The translations under genes were made by a program, and so were the position numbers. DNA of 42,927 nt from Burkholderiales bacterium (GTDB taxonomy: Bacteria > Pseudomonadota > Gammaproteobacteria > Burkholderiales > Burkholderiaceae_C). Positions 36,128-42,927 of the stretch are shown one piece after another. How positions within the stretch are numbered: position 1 is the stretch's first letter; every line of letters begins with the position of its first letter. The notes under the pieces are model-generated. The model saw nothing but the letters and a program-made list of their open reading frames with translations. It made no database searches and had not been told where the DNA came from. The DNA lies in contig JAABRA010000055.1 of the NCBI GenBank assembly GCA_011391155.1, positions 1 through 42,927 of the forward strand. Reading direction: 5' to 3'.

Positions 36128-37054
36128 GTGTCTCCAGCCGCCTTTCTTGACATCTCCCCTGAGGTTCAGCGCGCGTTGGACAGCGGGCTTGCCGTGGTCG
36201 CGCTTGAATCAACGATCATTTCGCACGGCATGCCGTATCCCGCGAACGTGGCCACAGCCTTGGGGGTAGAGGCTGCGGTCAGGGCTCAAGGCGCAGTGCC
36301 GGCCACGATCGCGATCATGCGCGGACGGCTCAAGGCCGGGTTGAGTCCGGCTGATATCGAAGCCCTTGGACGCAGCGGACCAAACGTCACCAAAGTCAGC
36401 CGGCGTGACATTCCATTGATCGTTGCAGCGGGGCAGACGGGAGCGACCACCGTGGCGTCAACCATGATCATCGCGGCCATGGCGGGTGTGCGCCTGTTTG
36501 CGACTGGCGGAATTGGTGGGGTGCATCGTGATGCTCCACAAAGCCTGGACATTTCTGCGGACCTTCAGGAGTTGTCAAGGACGGCGGTGGCGGTCGTATG
36601 CGCTGGCGTCAAGTCGATTCTGGATATCCGCCTCACGCTGGAGTACCTGGAAACCCTCGGGGTGCCTGTGGTGGGCTATGGGACTGATCGGCTTCCGGGC
36701 TTTTATACCCAGGACAGTGGATTTCCCGTCGACTACCGCCTCAATCATGCAGCGGAGATTGCCGGCGTGCTGCATGCAAAGTGGGGCATGGGGCTGGTCG
36801 GTGGAATGGTCATCGCGAACCCGATACCTGAAGCATTCGCCATGCCGGGGCCTGTGATCGACCATGTGATCGAACTGGCATTGCAGGAAGCCCACCAGCG
36901 CGGAGTCACCGGCAAAGCCGTCACCCCATTCCTGCTGACGCGGGTCAACGAACTCACCGGGGGAGACAGTCTGGCGGCCAACATCCAGCTGGTGTTGAAC
37001 AATGCCCGGCTCGCTGCCATGATCGGCGTCGAGCTTGCCGCCCTGGCGCGTTGA
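36128..37054 (+). CDS. psuG: Pseudouridine-5'-phosphate glycosidase
   Basis: A 308-residue protein from GTG 36128. Family motifs: VVALESTIISHGMPYPAN (23-40), TIAIMRGRLKAGLS, the RDIPLIVAAGQTGATTVAST segment, LFATGGIGGVHRDA and the C-terminal GKAVTPFLLTRVNELTGG. PsuG cleaves pseudouridine 5'-phosphate to uracil and ribose 5-phosphate. A pseudouridine kinase (psuK) normally supplies its substrate, and none is seen here. It lies 54 bases after the barrel-like gene. Confidence 0.92.
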   Translation: MSPAAFLDISPEVQRALDSGLAVVALESTIISHGMPYPANVATALGVEAAVRAQGAVPATIAIMRGRLKAGLSPADIEALGRSGPNVTKVSRRDIPLIVAAGQTGATTVASTMIIAAMAGVRLFATGGIGGVHRDAPQSLDISADLQELSRTAVAVVCAGVKSILDIRLTLEYLETLGVPVVGYGTDRLPGFYTQDSGFPVDYRLNHAAEIAGVLHAKWGMGLVGGMVIANPIPEAFAMPGPVIDHVIELALQEAHQRGVTGKAVTPFLLTRVNELTGGDSLAANIQLVLNNARLAAMIGVELAALAR

Positions 37055-37287
37055 ATGCTCCGGAAGTCGGGCGCGCACGCTGACATGATGGACCGGGGCC
37101 GTCAGGGAAAACCTTCGCGGTCTCGTCGCGGTTCTTCGCGCCGGTAAAGGCAAAGGACGATCGGGATCGCAGCGATAAACGCGGCCGTGCCATACACCGC
37201 AGGCCGGCCCGTATCCAGCCCAACGCGGCGAGCGGCCCTATGATTTTCTGTAGTGGCTCGTCGCCAGACATCATCGAGGAACCATAA

Positions 37288-37881
37288 ATGGGCTTGAAAG
37301 ACAGAGATTGGTCGATGGAGGCGCAAAAGGCGCCTGCCAGAAAAGAAGGCCGGACTGCCGATTCACGACCCGATGCCCGTTCGCCATCGAATGGTCTTTC
37401 GAGAGGCCTCAAGTGGGGGCCCGCTGGAATTCTGGTCTTCTGGCTGGCGGTCATGGGCCTGTTGTACGTCGCCATGAATCACTACCTCAAGCCCAAGCCG
37501 GTCATCGTGTCTGCCTCCGGAGACCTGGTCATTCCGAGATCAAGGGACGGACACTTTTACGCTCTTGGCTCGGTCAACGGACGGCCCGTCAACTTCCTCG
37601 TGGACACCGGCGCATCGCTGGTCACGGTCAGTGAACAATTCGCCCGTGGCGCCGGACTTGGCGATGGTGAGCCGACCGTGTTCAGAACGGCCAATGGTGA
37701 CTTGCACGGACGGATCATTTCTGACGTGCCGGTCTCTGTCGGACCGCTCGATATTTCCGCGGTCAGGATCGGCGTGGGCCTGGTCGGGCATCCGATGGGT
37801 GACGCCTTGTTGGGGCAGAGCTTCTTGTCGAAATTCGAGACCACCCTCAAAGCGGAGCAGATGATCTTGCGAAAACGATAA
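37288..37881 (+). CDS. Retropepsin-like aspartic protease, membrane-anchored (TIGR02281 type)
   Basis: A 197-residue protein: a charged N-terminus, one membrane helix (about 46-63) and a periplasmic single-domain aspartic protease of clan AA. The active site is VDTGAS at 105-110, with the flap-like VFRTANGDLHGRI and the second hydrophobic segment DALLGQSFLSKFETTL. Such proteins dimerise to form an active site. No substrate is known. It converges with the DUF5710 gene, 27 bases apart. A 233-base gap upstream carries no gene. Confidence 0.85.
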   Translation: MGLKDRDWSMEAQKAPARKEGRTADSRPDARSPSNGLSRGLKWGPAGILVFWLAVMGLLYVAMNHYLKPKPVIVSASGDLVIPRSRDGHFYALGSVNGRPVNFLVDTGASLVTVSEQFARGAGLGDGEPTVFRTANGDLHGRIISDVPVSVGPLDISAVRIGVGLVGHPMGDALLGQSFLSKFETTLKAEQMILRKR

Positions 37882-37908
37882 GGCGTCTGCCGTTGCCGAT
37901 CATCGAGA

Positions 37909-38220
37909 TCACCGAACGGCTGTGTGCTCGCAATCTTCCCAGGGCAGCACATTGCATCCACAGTGCGGGATTTCGATCAGGGGTCGCGTGCTGACTCCCT
38001 GAGACTGTTGCGGTTGAGGCTTTTGGGGGTGTGCCTTAACCCGGGCAGTCCCGGTTGCTGGACTTTGCAGAGCCGCATCCATGTCTGGAATCCATCGCAT
38101 GAACGGCGTGAGGTCTGCCACGTCCACGACGTACCAAACCTTCCGGGTGGCGTCCCAGCGTGCGCCCAGGGCCTTCACGGCATCTTTCTCCGCGAACGGC
38201 GTGACCAGGTTGATTCTCAT
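37909..38220 (-). CDS. Small DUF5710-domain protein
   Basis: 103 residues from ATG 38220. The N-terminal MRINLVTPFAEKDAVKALGA then RWDATRKVWYVVDVADLTPF (1-40) is the DUF5710 domain, often found in DNA-metabolism proteins of plasmids and phages but here standing alone. The middle is Pro/Gln-rich (HPQKPQPQQSQ). The C-terminus IEIPHCGCNVLPWEDCEH has spaced Cys and His that could bind a metal. Function unknown. It lies between a retropepsin-like gene and tRNA-Asn. Confidence 0.75.
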   Translation of the reverse strand: MRINLVTPFAEKDAVKALGARWDATRKVWYVVDVADLTPFMRWIPDMDAALQSPATGTARVKAHPQKPQPQQSQGVSTRPLIEIPHCGCNVLPWEDCEHTAVR

Positions 38221-38337
38221 CCGGCGGATTATCCGTGCTGGCTGGGGAGGGCCGGAGGACAAGAGCGTGATATCGGCAGAAAGTGCAACGGAACCAATAC
38301 ACGAAGCGCCAGGCCGGCCATTCACGCATCCAGGCAT

Positions 38338-38371
38338 GAAAAAGCACCCGGCGATTTCTCACCAGGTGCTT
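38338..38371 (-). terminator. Terminator downstream of tRNA-Asn
   Basis: On the minus strand AAGCACC (complement of 38365-38371) pairs with GGTGCTT (complement of 38342-38348), extended by a few inner pairs, and is followed by TTTTTC. It lies 17 bases past the tRNA 3' end. Confidence 0.8.
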
Positions 38372-38388
38372 GATTCGTTTCTTGTTTT

Positions 38389-38464
38389 TGGCTCCTCGAC
38401 CTGGGCTCGAACCAGGGACCTACGGATTAACAGTCCGGCGCTCTACCGACTGAGCTATCGAGGA
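38389..38464 (-). tRNA. tRNA-Asn (anticodon GTT), CCA encoded
   Basis: The minus strand reads TCCTCGATAGCTCAGTCGGT (from 38464) with acceptor stem TCCTCGA/TCGAGGA, a D-arm, the anticodon loop CTGTTAA and the T-arm GGTTCGAGCCC. The discriminator base is G and the CCA end is encoded (38389-38391). All four arms pair; the total is 76 nucleotides. A perfect TATAAT lies 12 bases upstream (complement of 38476-38481). Confidence 0.97.
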
Positions 38465-38475
38465 ACAAGCCTCAG

Positions 38476-38481
38476 ATTATA
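38476..38481 (-). promoter_or_regulatory. -10 element of the tRNA-Asn promoter
   Basis: TATAAT on the minus strand, 12 bases before the tRNA gene, the usual distance for a tRNA promoter. No good -35 is visible at 16-18 bases, which is common for strong tRNA promoters with other contacts. Confidence 0.5.
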
Positions 38482-38544
38482 GCGTCAAATTTCCGGCTTT
38501 TCTGGCCTCGGCGCCATGGGGGATGAGATTCCTGGAAAAAATCG

Positions 38545-40734
38545 TCAGAACGCGGTCTGAACGGCCAGTTGCAGCGTCCGCGGAGCGCCCGGGAAGATGT
38601 AAACGTGGCCGAACTGGTAGGGGGATTCCTTGAGGTAACGCCGGTCTGTCAGGTTGTTCACCGTGAGGCTCCAGGTGGTGCTCACGCCCCTCAGGCGCGT
38701 GTCGTAGCGCACCCCGGCGTCCAGGCGGGTCCAGGCCGGCAGCACAATGGACTCATCGGGCAATACGGTGCGATCACCCTCGTAGGAGACGGTGCCCAGC
38801 AGGCTCAGGCCCGGCACGGCCGCCACACGGTAGCTGCCGTTGGCGCGCAGCGTCAACGCGGGGACGTTGGTCGGACGCTTGCCGTTGAGCGCGGGGTCAA
38901 TCACCGCATCCTGGCGCTCGGCCTGCAGCCAGGTGGCGCTGGCGCCCAGTTTCCAGGGGCCGCTGGTCAGGCCGGCGCCGAGTTCCACGCCCTGGTTGCG
39001 CACCGACCCGTCGAACTGGCGGTTGCAGGTGCCGGCAAGGTCGCAGGTGCCTGCGTCGCCCCAGAGCGGGCGCTCGATATTGAACCAGGTGGCGTTCCAC
39101 TGCAGGGTCTCCCCATTGCCCTTGAGGCCGATCTCCGTCTGCCGGCTCTTGAGTGCGGGCAGCGGCTGGCCGGCGTTGGTGTAGCGGCTGCGGCCCGGTG
39201 CCACGACCGATTCAACGCCCTCGCCATAGCTGGCGTAAACCATGGTTGCTGGATCCAGTTGCCAGGTGGCGGCGAGCCAGGGCGTGGTGATGGAGCGGTC
39301 ATAGGCGGTGCCTTGGCTGCCATCCGTGCGCACGCTCTCGCGATGCAGGATCGAGTGACGCACGCCCAGCCAGGTCTGCAAGGCCGGTGTCCACTGGATC
39401 GCGTCGAAGGCGAAGAACTCGGTGCTGCGCTCGGTGCGGGTGGTGTAGGGGTCCTGGAAAGTCGGATCCTGGGGCAGCACGGGCAGGGTGAAAAGGTTGC
39501 CGGTGCCCACCGCTGCGTTGTTATCGGCCTGGGGTTCGCCAGTTTCCCGGAAGCGGGCGCCCTGCAGGCCAAAAGACAGGTTATGGCGCACCGACCCCGT
39601 ACTGACGTCACCGACGACCTTGAGCAGGGCAGACTGCGTCTGGCGGCGCTCGTTGTTGCTGCGGTAGTCGTACAGGTCGAAGTCGCCATTTGGGCAATAG
39701 CGGTCGGCATAGTAGGCGCCCGATCCGGCGTCATAGCAGCCGAAGGGGTAGGCCAGCCGGTCGTCGCTTTTCAGGCGCTGCGTGCCCAGTTGCCCTTGCC
39801 AGCGCCACTGGCCATTGATCGCCTGCTGGATGCCCACGCTGCCGGTGAAATTGTCCAACTGATTAGGTTGCGACCAGGGCTGGCTGTTGATGTTGATGAA
39901 GGGGTTGGCTGGGGGCAGGGCATTGCCCAGCAGGCTCAGACCCGGCACGCTGGGCTGCTTCAGGCGGGAGAATTCGAACTCGCCCTCGATCAAGGTGTCA
40001 CGCGAAACACGCCAGTCCATGGCCAGCGCCAGCAATTGCCGCTTGCCATTGGCGTCCGGCACGTAACTCTGGACGTCTGCGGCAACTGCATTGAGGCGGT
40101 AGCCAAAACGGCGATCCTCACCGAACCGGCCGCCCAGCTCCAGGTGTCCGAGCAGGCCGCCCTCGCTGGTGGTCTCCAGGCGCAGGGCACGCAGCTCATT
40201 GACGGTGGGACGTTTGACGACAAAGTTCACGAGGCCGCCAGGCGCGCTGGTGCCAGCCTGGATGCCGCTGGTGCCTTTCAGGAACTCCACACGCTCCTTG
40301 TTTTCCAGCGGGATCGAGGTCTCGGCGCTGATCGGCAGCCCGTCGCGGCGGTAGTTGTAGGTCTGGTCGATGACAAAGCCGCGGATGGTCACGAAATCCC
40401 AGTACCCCACGGCGTTGTAGGCATCGGACAGCGAGGCATCGAGCGCGAACAGATCCGCCAGGCGCAAAGCGCCGATCTCCTCGATGGTCTGCGAATTCAC
40501 CACCGTCACCGCGAACGGGCTGCGTGCCAGCGGAATGTCGGCGAAGCCGGTGACGTCGGCCTGCGGCGCGGCGGTGCGTTCATTCACGGTCACCGGCTTT
40601 AGGCTCGCCTCAGCGGCCGACGCTGACGTGGTCTGGGCAGACACGTTGGTTGCAATGAAAAACATAGCAAACAATGACCATTCCACGCTGGGAATGGTGC
40701 TTTTTTGTTTGAAAATTGGCTCTGGATGTGCCAC
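38545..40734 (-). CDS. TonB-dependent outer membrane receptor under TPP riboswitch control
   Basis: About 729 residues from GTG 40734, chosen because AAGG lies eight bases upstream in a small hairpin loop; GTG 40785 is also in frame. The plug domain is at about 45-160 (SPFAVTVVNSQTIEEIGALR, then IRGFVIDQTYNYRRDGLPIS). A 22-strand barrel follows, ending in the outer-membrane signature LAVQTAF. The sequence resembles siderophore receptors, but the riboswitch implies uptake of thiamine or a precursor. A dispersed repeat encodes STIPSVEWSLFAM at the start of the signal peptide, directly before the hydrophobic MFFIATNVSA. Confidence 0.88.
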   Translation of the reverse strand: MAHPEPIFKQKSTIPSVEWSLFAMFFIATNVSAQTTSASAAEASLKPVTVNERTAAPQADVTGFADIPLARSPFAVTVVNSQTIEEIGALRLADLFALDASLSDAYNAVGYWDFVTIRGFVIDQTYNYRRDGLPISAETSIPLENKERVEFLKGTSGIQAGTSAPGGLVNFVVKRPTVNELRALRLETTSEGGLLGHLELGGRFGEDRRFGYRLNAVAADVQSYVPDANGKRQLLALAMDWRVSRDTLIEGEFEFSRLKQPSVPGLSLLGNALPPANPFININSQPWSQPNQLDNFTGSVGIQQAINGQWRWQGQLGTQRLKSDDRLAYPFGCYDAGSGAYYADRYCPNGDFDLYDYRSNNERRQTQSALLKVVGDVSTGSVRHNLSFGLQGARFRETGEPQADNNAAVGTGNLFTLPVLPQDPTFQDPYTTRTERSTEFFAFDAIQWTPALQTWLGVRHSILHRESVRTDGSQGTAYDRSITTPWLAATWQLDPATMVYASYGEGVESVVAPGRSRYTNAGQPLPALKSRQTEIGLKGNGETLQWNATWFNIERPLWGDAGTCDLAGTCNRQFDGSVRNQGVELGAGLTSGPWKLGASATWLQAERQDAVIDPALNGKRPTNVPALTLRANGSYRVAAVPGLSLLGTVSYEGDRTVLPDESIVLPAWTRLDAGVRYDTRLRGVSTTWSLTVNNLTDRRYLKESPYQFGHVYIFPGAPRTLQLAVQTAF
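40652..40718 (-). repeat. Dispersed palindromic repeat, copy G, in the signal peptide of the TonB receptor
   Basis: Best preserved copy. On the minus strand CACCATTCCCAGCGTGGAAT then GGTCA, with GCTAT after the fixed 16 bases. The inner inverted repeat CCATTCC/GGAATGG encloses CAGCGT; an outer pair CAAACAA/TTGTTTG encloses that, suggesting a two-stem hairpin. The sense frame reads STIPSVEWSLFAM and supplies part of the hydrophobic signal core. Confidence 0.85.
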
Positions 40735-40810
40735 GACGTTACCTTCAACGTTATGGCAGGTCGGCTTGCTGGGACGTTGGCGCACCGGGAGATGAAAAGG
40801 TGCCGTCGGT

Positions 40811-40898
40811 AAGCTTGCTTCCCTGCGCGAGGATTACCTCAATCAGGTTCAAAGGGACTTTCTCAGTCGCTGCCCTGCGGCAGCAACACCCCTAGCGA
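40811..40898 (-). promoter_or_regulatory. TPP (thiamine pyrophosphate) riboswitch
   Basis: On the minus strand the conserved parts appear in order: AGGGGTG, a stem GCTGCC-GCA-GGGCAGC, CTGAGA (complement of 40861-40866), then CCTTTGAACCTGATTGAGGT and AAT (complement of 40833-40855), and GCGCAGGGAAGC (complement of 40816-40827). This is the THI-element pattern. A candidate -10 TACAAT lies upstream (complement of 40924-40929). It controls the TonB receptor; binding of TPP would lower expression. Confidence 0.93.
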
Positions 40899-40935
40899 AT
40901 GCACTCCTGCGAGTGCGGAGCGAATTGTAAAGCCA

Positions 40936-40962
40936 AAGAAAAAGCCCGCTGGCCGGCGGGCT
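40936..40962 (-). terminator. Terminator after the ferredoxin reductase gene
   Basis: On the minus strand AGCCCGC...GCGGGCT (complement of 40943-40962) forms a 7-base-pair stem with inner GC pairs, followed by TTTTTCTTT. It ends the fdxA-reductase transcript just before the riboswitch promoter. Confidence 0.8.
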
Positions 40963-41027
40963 GTCGTTCGCGGATGCTCGGCGTAGCGAGGCGGCGCAAC
41001 CACGCCAGCTGCCTGCGCAGTAGCCGC

Positions 41028-42128
41028 TCAATCGAATACGGGGGATTCGACGCCCAGCACCTTGTGCAGCTTCGGGCTGGTGGTGGTGTACTGCAGGAAC
41101 ACTTTCTTTTCCGGGAAGATGAAGGGCACGGCGCCGAAGGCCGCCAGCGCGCATTCATGGAAGCCGCACAAAATCAGCTTCTTCTTGCCGGGATAGGTAT
41201 TGATGTCGCCGACCGCAAAGATGCCGGGGATACTGGTGGAGAACTTCTCCGTATCCACCACGAGTTGCTTGCGCTCGATCACGAGGCTCCACTGGGCAAT
41301 CGGACCGAGCTTGGGACTCAGGCCGAAAAAGACCAGCAGTACATCCAGCGGGACCACGCGCGTCACGCCGTCTGCACCCGTGACCTTGGCGCCGGTGAGC
41401 TTGCCGTCCTTTTCCTCGTAGCCGGTAACCTGGCCGACGATGAACTGCATCTCAAAGGCTTCACACAGCGCCCGCATCCTCGCCACGTTGGCCGGGGCCG
41501 CCTTGAATCCATCGCGGCGGTGGATCAGGATCACGCTCTCCGCCTTGTGCGGGCCCTCGGCAACGAAGTCCAGCGCCCAGTCCAGCGCCGAATCTCCCCC
41601 TCCGACGATCACCAGGTTCTTGCCGGCGAAATCGGCCGGGTGACGCACGCGGTAGAAAAGCTGGGTGCCGTCATACTTTTCGAGGCCATCGACTTTCAGC
41701 GTGCGCGGCTGGAATGCACCCACGCCCGCAGCGATGAAGATGGTCTTGGTCAGTAAGGTCGTGCCTTTTGAAGTGGCCACGAAGAAGCGGCCGTCGTCCT
41801 GTTTCTGAACCGTGGTGACTTCCTGGCCGAGATGAAACGTCGCGCCAAAGGGTTCGATCTGCTTGAGCAGCGCGTCCGTCAGCTCCTGGCCGGTGCAGAC
41901 CGGCACCGCCGGGATGTCATAGATGGGCTTGTCGGGGTACAGCTCCACTGGCTGGCCGCCAGGGTAGGCCAGCGAGTCGATGACGTGGGCCTTGATCTCC
42001 AGCAAACCGAGCTCAAACACCTGGAACAGGCCGACCGGGCCGGCACCGATGATGACGGCGTCGGCTTCGATCGGGCCGTCATGGGCTTTGGCAGTCTCCA
42101 TCACGCGTGGGTTCAGTTGGGGCTCCAT
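41028..42128 (-). CDS. Ferredoxin/flavodoxin-NADP+ reductase, TrxB-like type
   Basis: A 366-residue flavoprotein. FAD site IIGAGPVG (26-33); [19 protein letters not shown] as in thioredoxin reductase-like FNRs; second Rossmann motif [12 protein letters not shown] (about 172-183); and [20 protein letters not shown] near the C-terminus. It lacks the CxxC of true thioredoxin reductase, so it belongs to the TrxB-like ferredoxin reductases. It lies six bases behind fdxA, its likely partner. The first nine residues are poorly supported; ATG 42101 is an alternative start. Confidence 0.88.
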   Translation of the reverse strand: MEPQLNPRVMETAKAHDGPIEADAVIIGAGPVGLFQVFELGLLEIKAHVIDSLAYPGGQPVELYPDKPIYDIPAVPVCTGQELTDALLKQIEPFGATFHLGQEVTTVQKQDDGRFFVATSKGTTLLTKTIFIAAGVGAFQPRTLKVDGLEKYDGTQLFYRVRHPADFAGKNLVIVGGGDSALDWALDFVAEGPHKAESVILIHRRDGFKAAPANVARMRALCEAFEMQFIVGQVTGYEEKDGKLTGAKVTGADGVTRVVPLDVLLVFFGLSPKLGPIAQWSLVIERKQLVVDTEKFSTSIPGIFAVGDINTYPGKKKLILCGFHECALAAFGAVPFIFPEKKVFLQYTTTSPKLHKVLGVESPVFD

Positions 42129-42134
42129 GCGTCT

Positions 42135-42464
42135 TTATCGAACCAGCATCGGGAGCTTGCCGGTCACGTCTTTCCAGTCATCGGCATCGGGCAGCGGCGC
42201 CTTGCGCTTGGTGATGCTCTTCCACGTCGGCAATTTGGCCAGATCCGCGTTGAGCTGGGTCATGTGCTGCTGGTCCTTGGGCACATCCTCTTCGGCGTAG
42301 ATCGCGTTCACCGGGCACTCGGGGATGCACACCGCGCAGTCGATGCATTCATCGGGATCGATCGTCAGGAAATTGGGGCCTTCGCGGAAACAGTCCACAG
42401 GGCAGACGTCGACGCAATCGGTGTACTTGCACTTGATGCAGGCTTCGGTGACGGTATGGGTCAT
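42135..42464 (-). CDS. fdxA: Seven-iron ferredoxin FdxA
   Basis: 109 residues from ATG 42464. Two cluster motifs are visible: Cys9, Cys12, Cys17, Cys21-Pro ([20 protein letters not shown]) and Cys40, Cys43, Cys46, Cys50-Pro ([17 protein letters not shown]). This is the 3Fe-4S plus 4Fe-4S pattern of FdxA-type ferredoxins. The C-terminal extension (about 60-109) is typical. It passes low-potential electrons, probably to or from the adjacent reductase. Confidence 0.95.
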   Translation of the reverse strand: MTHTVTEACIKCKYTDCVDVCPVDCFREGPNFLTIDPDECIDCAVCIPECPVNAIYAEEDVPKDQQHMTQLNADLAKLPTWKSITKRKAPLPDADDWKDVTGKLPMLVR

Positions 42465-42493
42465 TTTGGGAGCAGTAGGAGTGGGTAAACGCA

Positions 42494-42512
42494 AAAGCCG
42501 CAGCAGCGGCTT
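42494..42512 (-). terminator. Weak hairpin terminator between cysN and fdxA
   Basis: On the minus strand AAGCCGC-TGCT-GCGGCTT is followed by TTGCGTTT. A second perfect stem, CCGGCAAGGC/GCCTTGCCGG (42546-42575), lies between it and the cysN stop. Either could end the cysN transcript; neither has a long T-tract. Confidence 0.5.
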
Positions 42513-42597
42513 CGCGTGAAAACCCTTGATTTTATTGGCAATCCGCCGGCAAGGCCCTTAGCGTAGCCTTGCCGGTCAAAGGGTTGCTTGATTTTGC

Positions 42598-42927
42598 TCA
42601 ATTCACAAGCGCCGCACCCGAGGTCTTGTGCGAGGCGGTATCCACCAGGATCAGTGAACCCAGCACGCGCGAGCGCGTGAAGGCGGTCGTCGGCAGCGGC
42701 TCCTGCAGCGTCAGTTCGACATGGCCGATGGCGTTGGGCTCCAACTGCGTGGCTTCCGTCGCTTCGAGCGTGTTGATGTCCACCCGGTGGACGATGCGCT
42801 TGATCCGGGCCTTGACCCAGCGATGGCCTTGCAGGACCCAATAGATCCGCCCGGCGATCAAGGGTTCGTCGTCCATCCAGGCCATGGTGGTGCTGAGTTC
42901 GCGGCTGGCGGGCCAGGGGGCGATTGG
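42598..42927 (-). CDS. cysN: 3' end of cysN, sulfate adenylyltransferase subunit 1 (partial)
   Basis: The last 109 codons run off the window edge. The segments PASRELSTTMAWMDDEPL, then KARIKRIVHRVDINTLEA and NAIGHVELTLQEPLPTTAF and GSLILVD match the C-terminal beta-barrel (domain III) of CysN. CysN is the GTPase that, with CysD, makes adenosine 5'-phosphosulfate in assimilatory sulfate reduction. The GTP-binding domain lies outside the window. The stop TGA is at 42598-42600. Confidence 0.9.
   Translation of the reverse strand, partial: PIAPWPASRELSTTMAWMDDEPLIAGRIYWVLQGHRWVKARIKRIVHRVDINTLEATEATQLEPNAIGHVELTLQEPLPTTAFTRSRVLGSLILVDTASHKTSGAALVN

Noticed and set aside
37102-37326. Minus-strand frame with a hydrophobic segment (TAAFIAAIPIVLCLY) resembling a transporter end
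   Set aside because: It overlaps the start of the retropepsin-like gene on the other strand and lacks the rest of any transporter. It may be an eroded remnant, but the evidence is too thin to call.
38389-38464. tRNA-Asn as an attachment site for a mobile element
   Set aside because: No integrase gene, no duplicated tRNA 3' end and no foreign-looking gene content on either side.
38569-40602. A 677-codon plus-strand frame opposite the TonB receptor
   Set aside because: It is a shadow of the receptor's codon bias: no domain or signal is recognisable, and the minus-strand protein has a plug, a barrel and a riboswitch.
40735-40785. Start of the TonB receptor at GTG 40785
   Set aside because: That GTG lies within a GCACC/GGTGC hairpin next to the riboswitch and has no ribosome binding site; GTG 40734 has AAGG at suitable spacing. 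Not fully excluded.

Overview
The window looks like ordinary chromosome of a GC-rich betaproteobacterium of the order Burkholderiales, most likely family Comamonadaceae (Polaromonas, Rhodoferax, Hydrogenophaga or a relative). This is inferred from gene content and order: phaC-phaA-phaB, ilvB-ilvH-ilvC-pssA-leuA, nadE-glnB, aat-bpt, the sigma factor/DUF3619/DUF3106/RDD cluster and fdxA beside a TrxB-like ferredoxin reductase. There is no integrase, transposase, phage or plasmid gene and no CRISPR array.

Layout. 1-1000 is decayed: the tail of an AraC-type regulator, a non-coding stretch, and the 3' part of a quinone-oxidoreductase-like gene lying between two copies of a dispersed repeat. 1005-4108 holds an FAD oxidoreductase, maleylacetoacetate isomerase and pgeF. 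4235-11236 is a complete cytochrome c maturation operon ccmABCDEFGHI, preceded by an FNR/ANR-like box. 11719-15580 is the polyhydroxybutyrate operon phaC-phaA-phaB. 15672-21945 carries an SDR, an N-formylglutamate deformylase-like enzyme, an L-2-hydroxyglutarate-oxidase-like flavoprotein, a GNAT-like protein, and nadE-glnB. 21995-24991 (minus) holds a LOG-type protein and a sigma-factor operon. 25315-31709 is branched-chain amino acid and phosphatidylserine synthesis, with a structured ilvB-ilvH spacer and a classic leucine attenuator before leuA. 31828-38220 holds a PBP7-like endopeptidase, an IclR regulator, the N-end-rule transferases aat and bpt, a barrel-like protein, psuG, a retropepsin-like protein and a DUF5710 protein. 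38389-42927 holds tRNA-Asn, a TonB receptor behind a TPP riboswitch, a ferredoxin reductase, fdxA, and the 3' end of cysN.

The most unusual signal is a short palindromic repeat present in seven copies. All share a CCCAGCGT-like core, then exactly 16 bases, then a GCTAT-like box. Five copies lie inside intact coding genes, in frame (pgeF, the L2HG-like oxidase, the GNAT-like gene, nadE and the TonB receptor). Four of those are read in the same frame and give related peptides (consensus PSVEWS..AM). In the TonB receptor the copy forms the start of the signal peptide. A sixth copy supplies the stop codon of the FAD oxidoreductase. This resembles protein-coding palindromic elements known from Rickettsia; I know of no description of this family.

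Regulation visible in the sequence: an FNR-like site before ccm, a leucine leader peptide with mutually exclusive hairpins before leuA, a TPP riboswitch before the TonB receptor, two overlapping palindromes before the iclR-type gene, and hairpin terminators after phaB, ilvC, leuA, tRNA-Asn and the ferredoxin reductase gene. All functional calls come from reading motifs and gene order; no database search was run.
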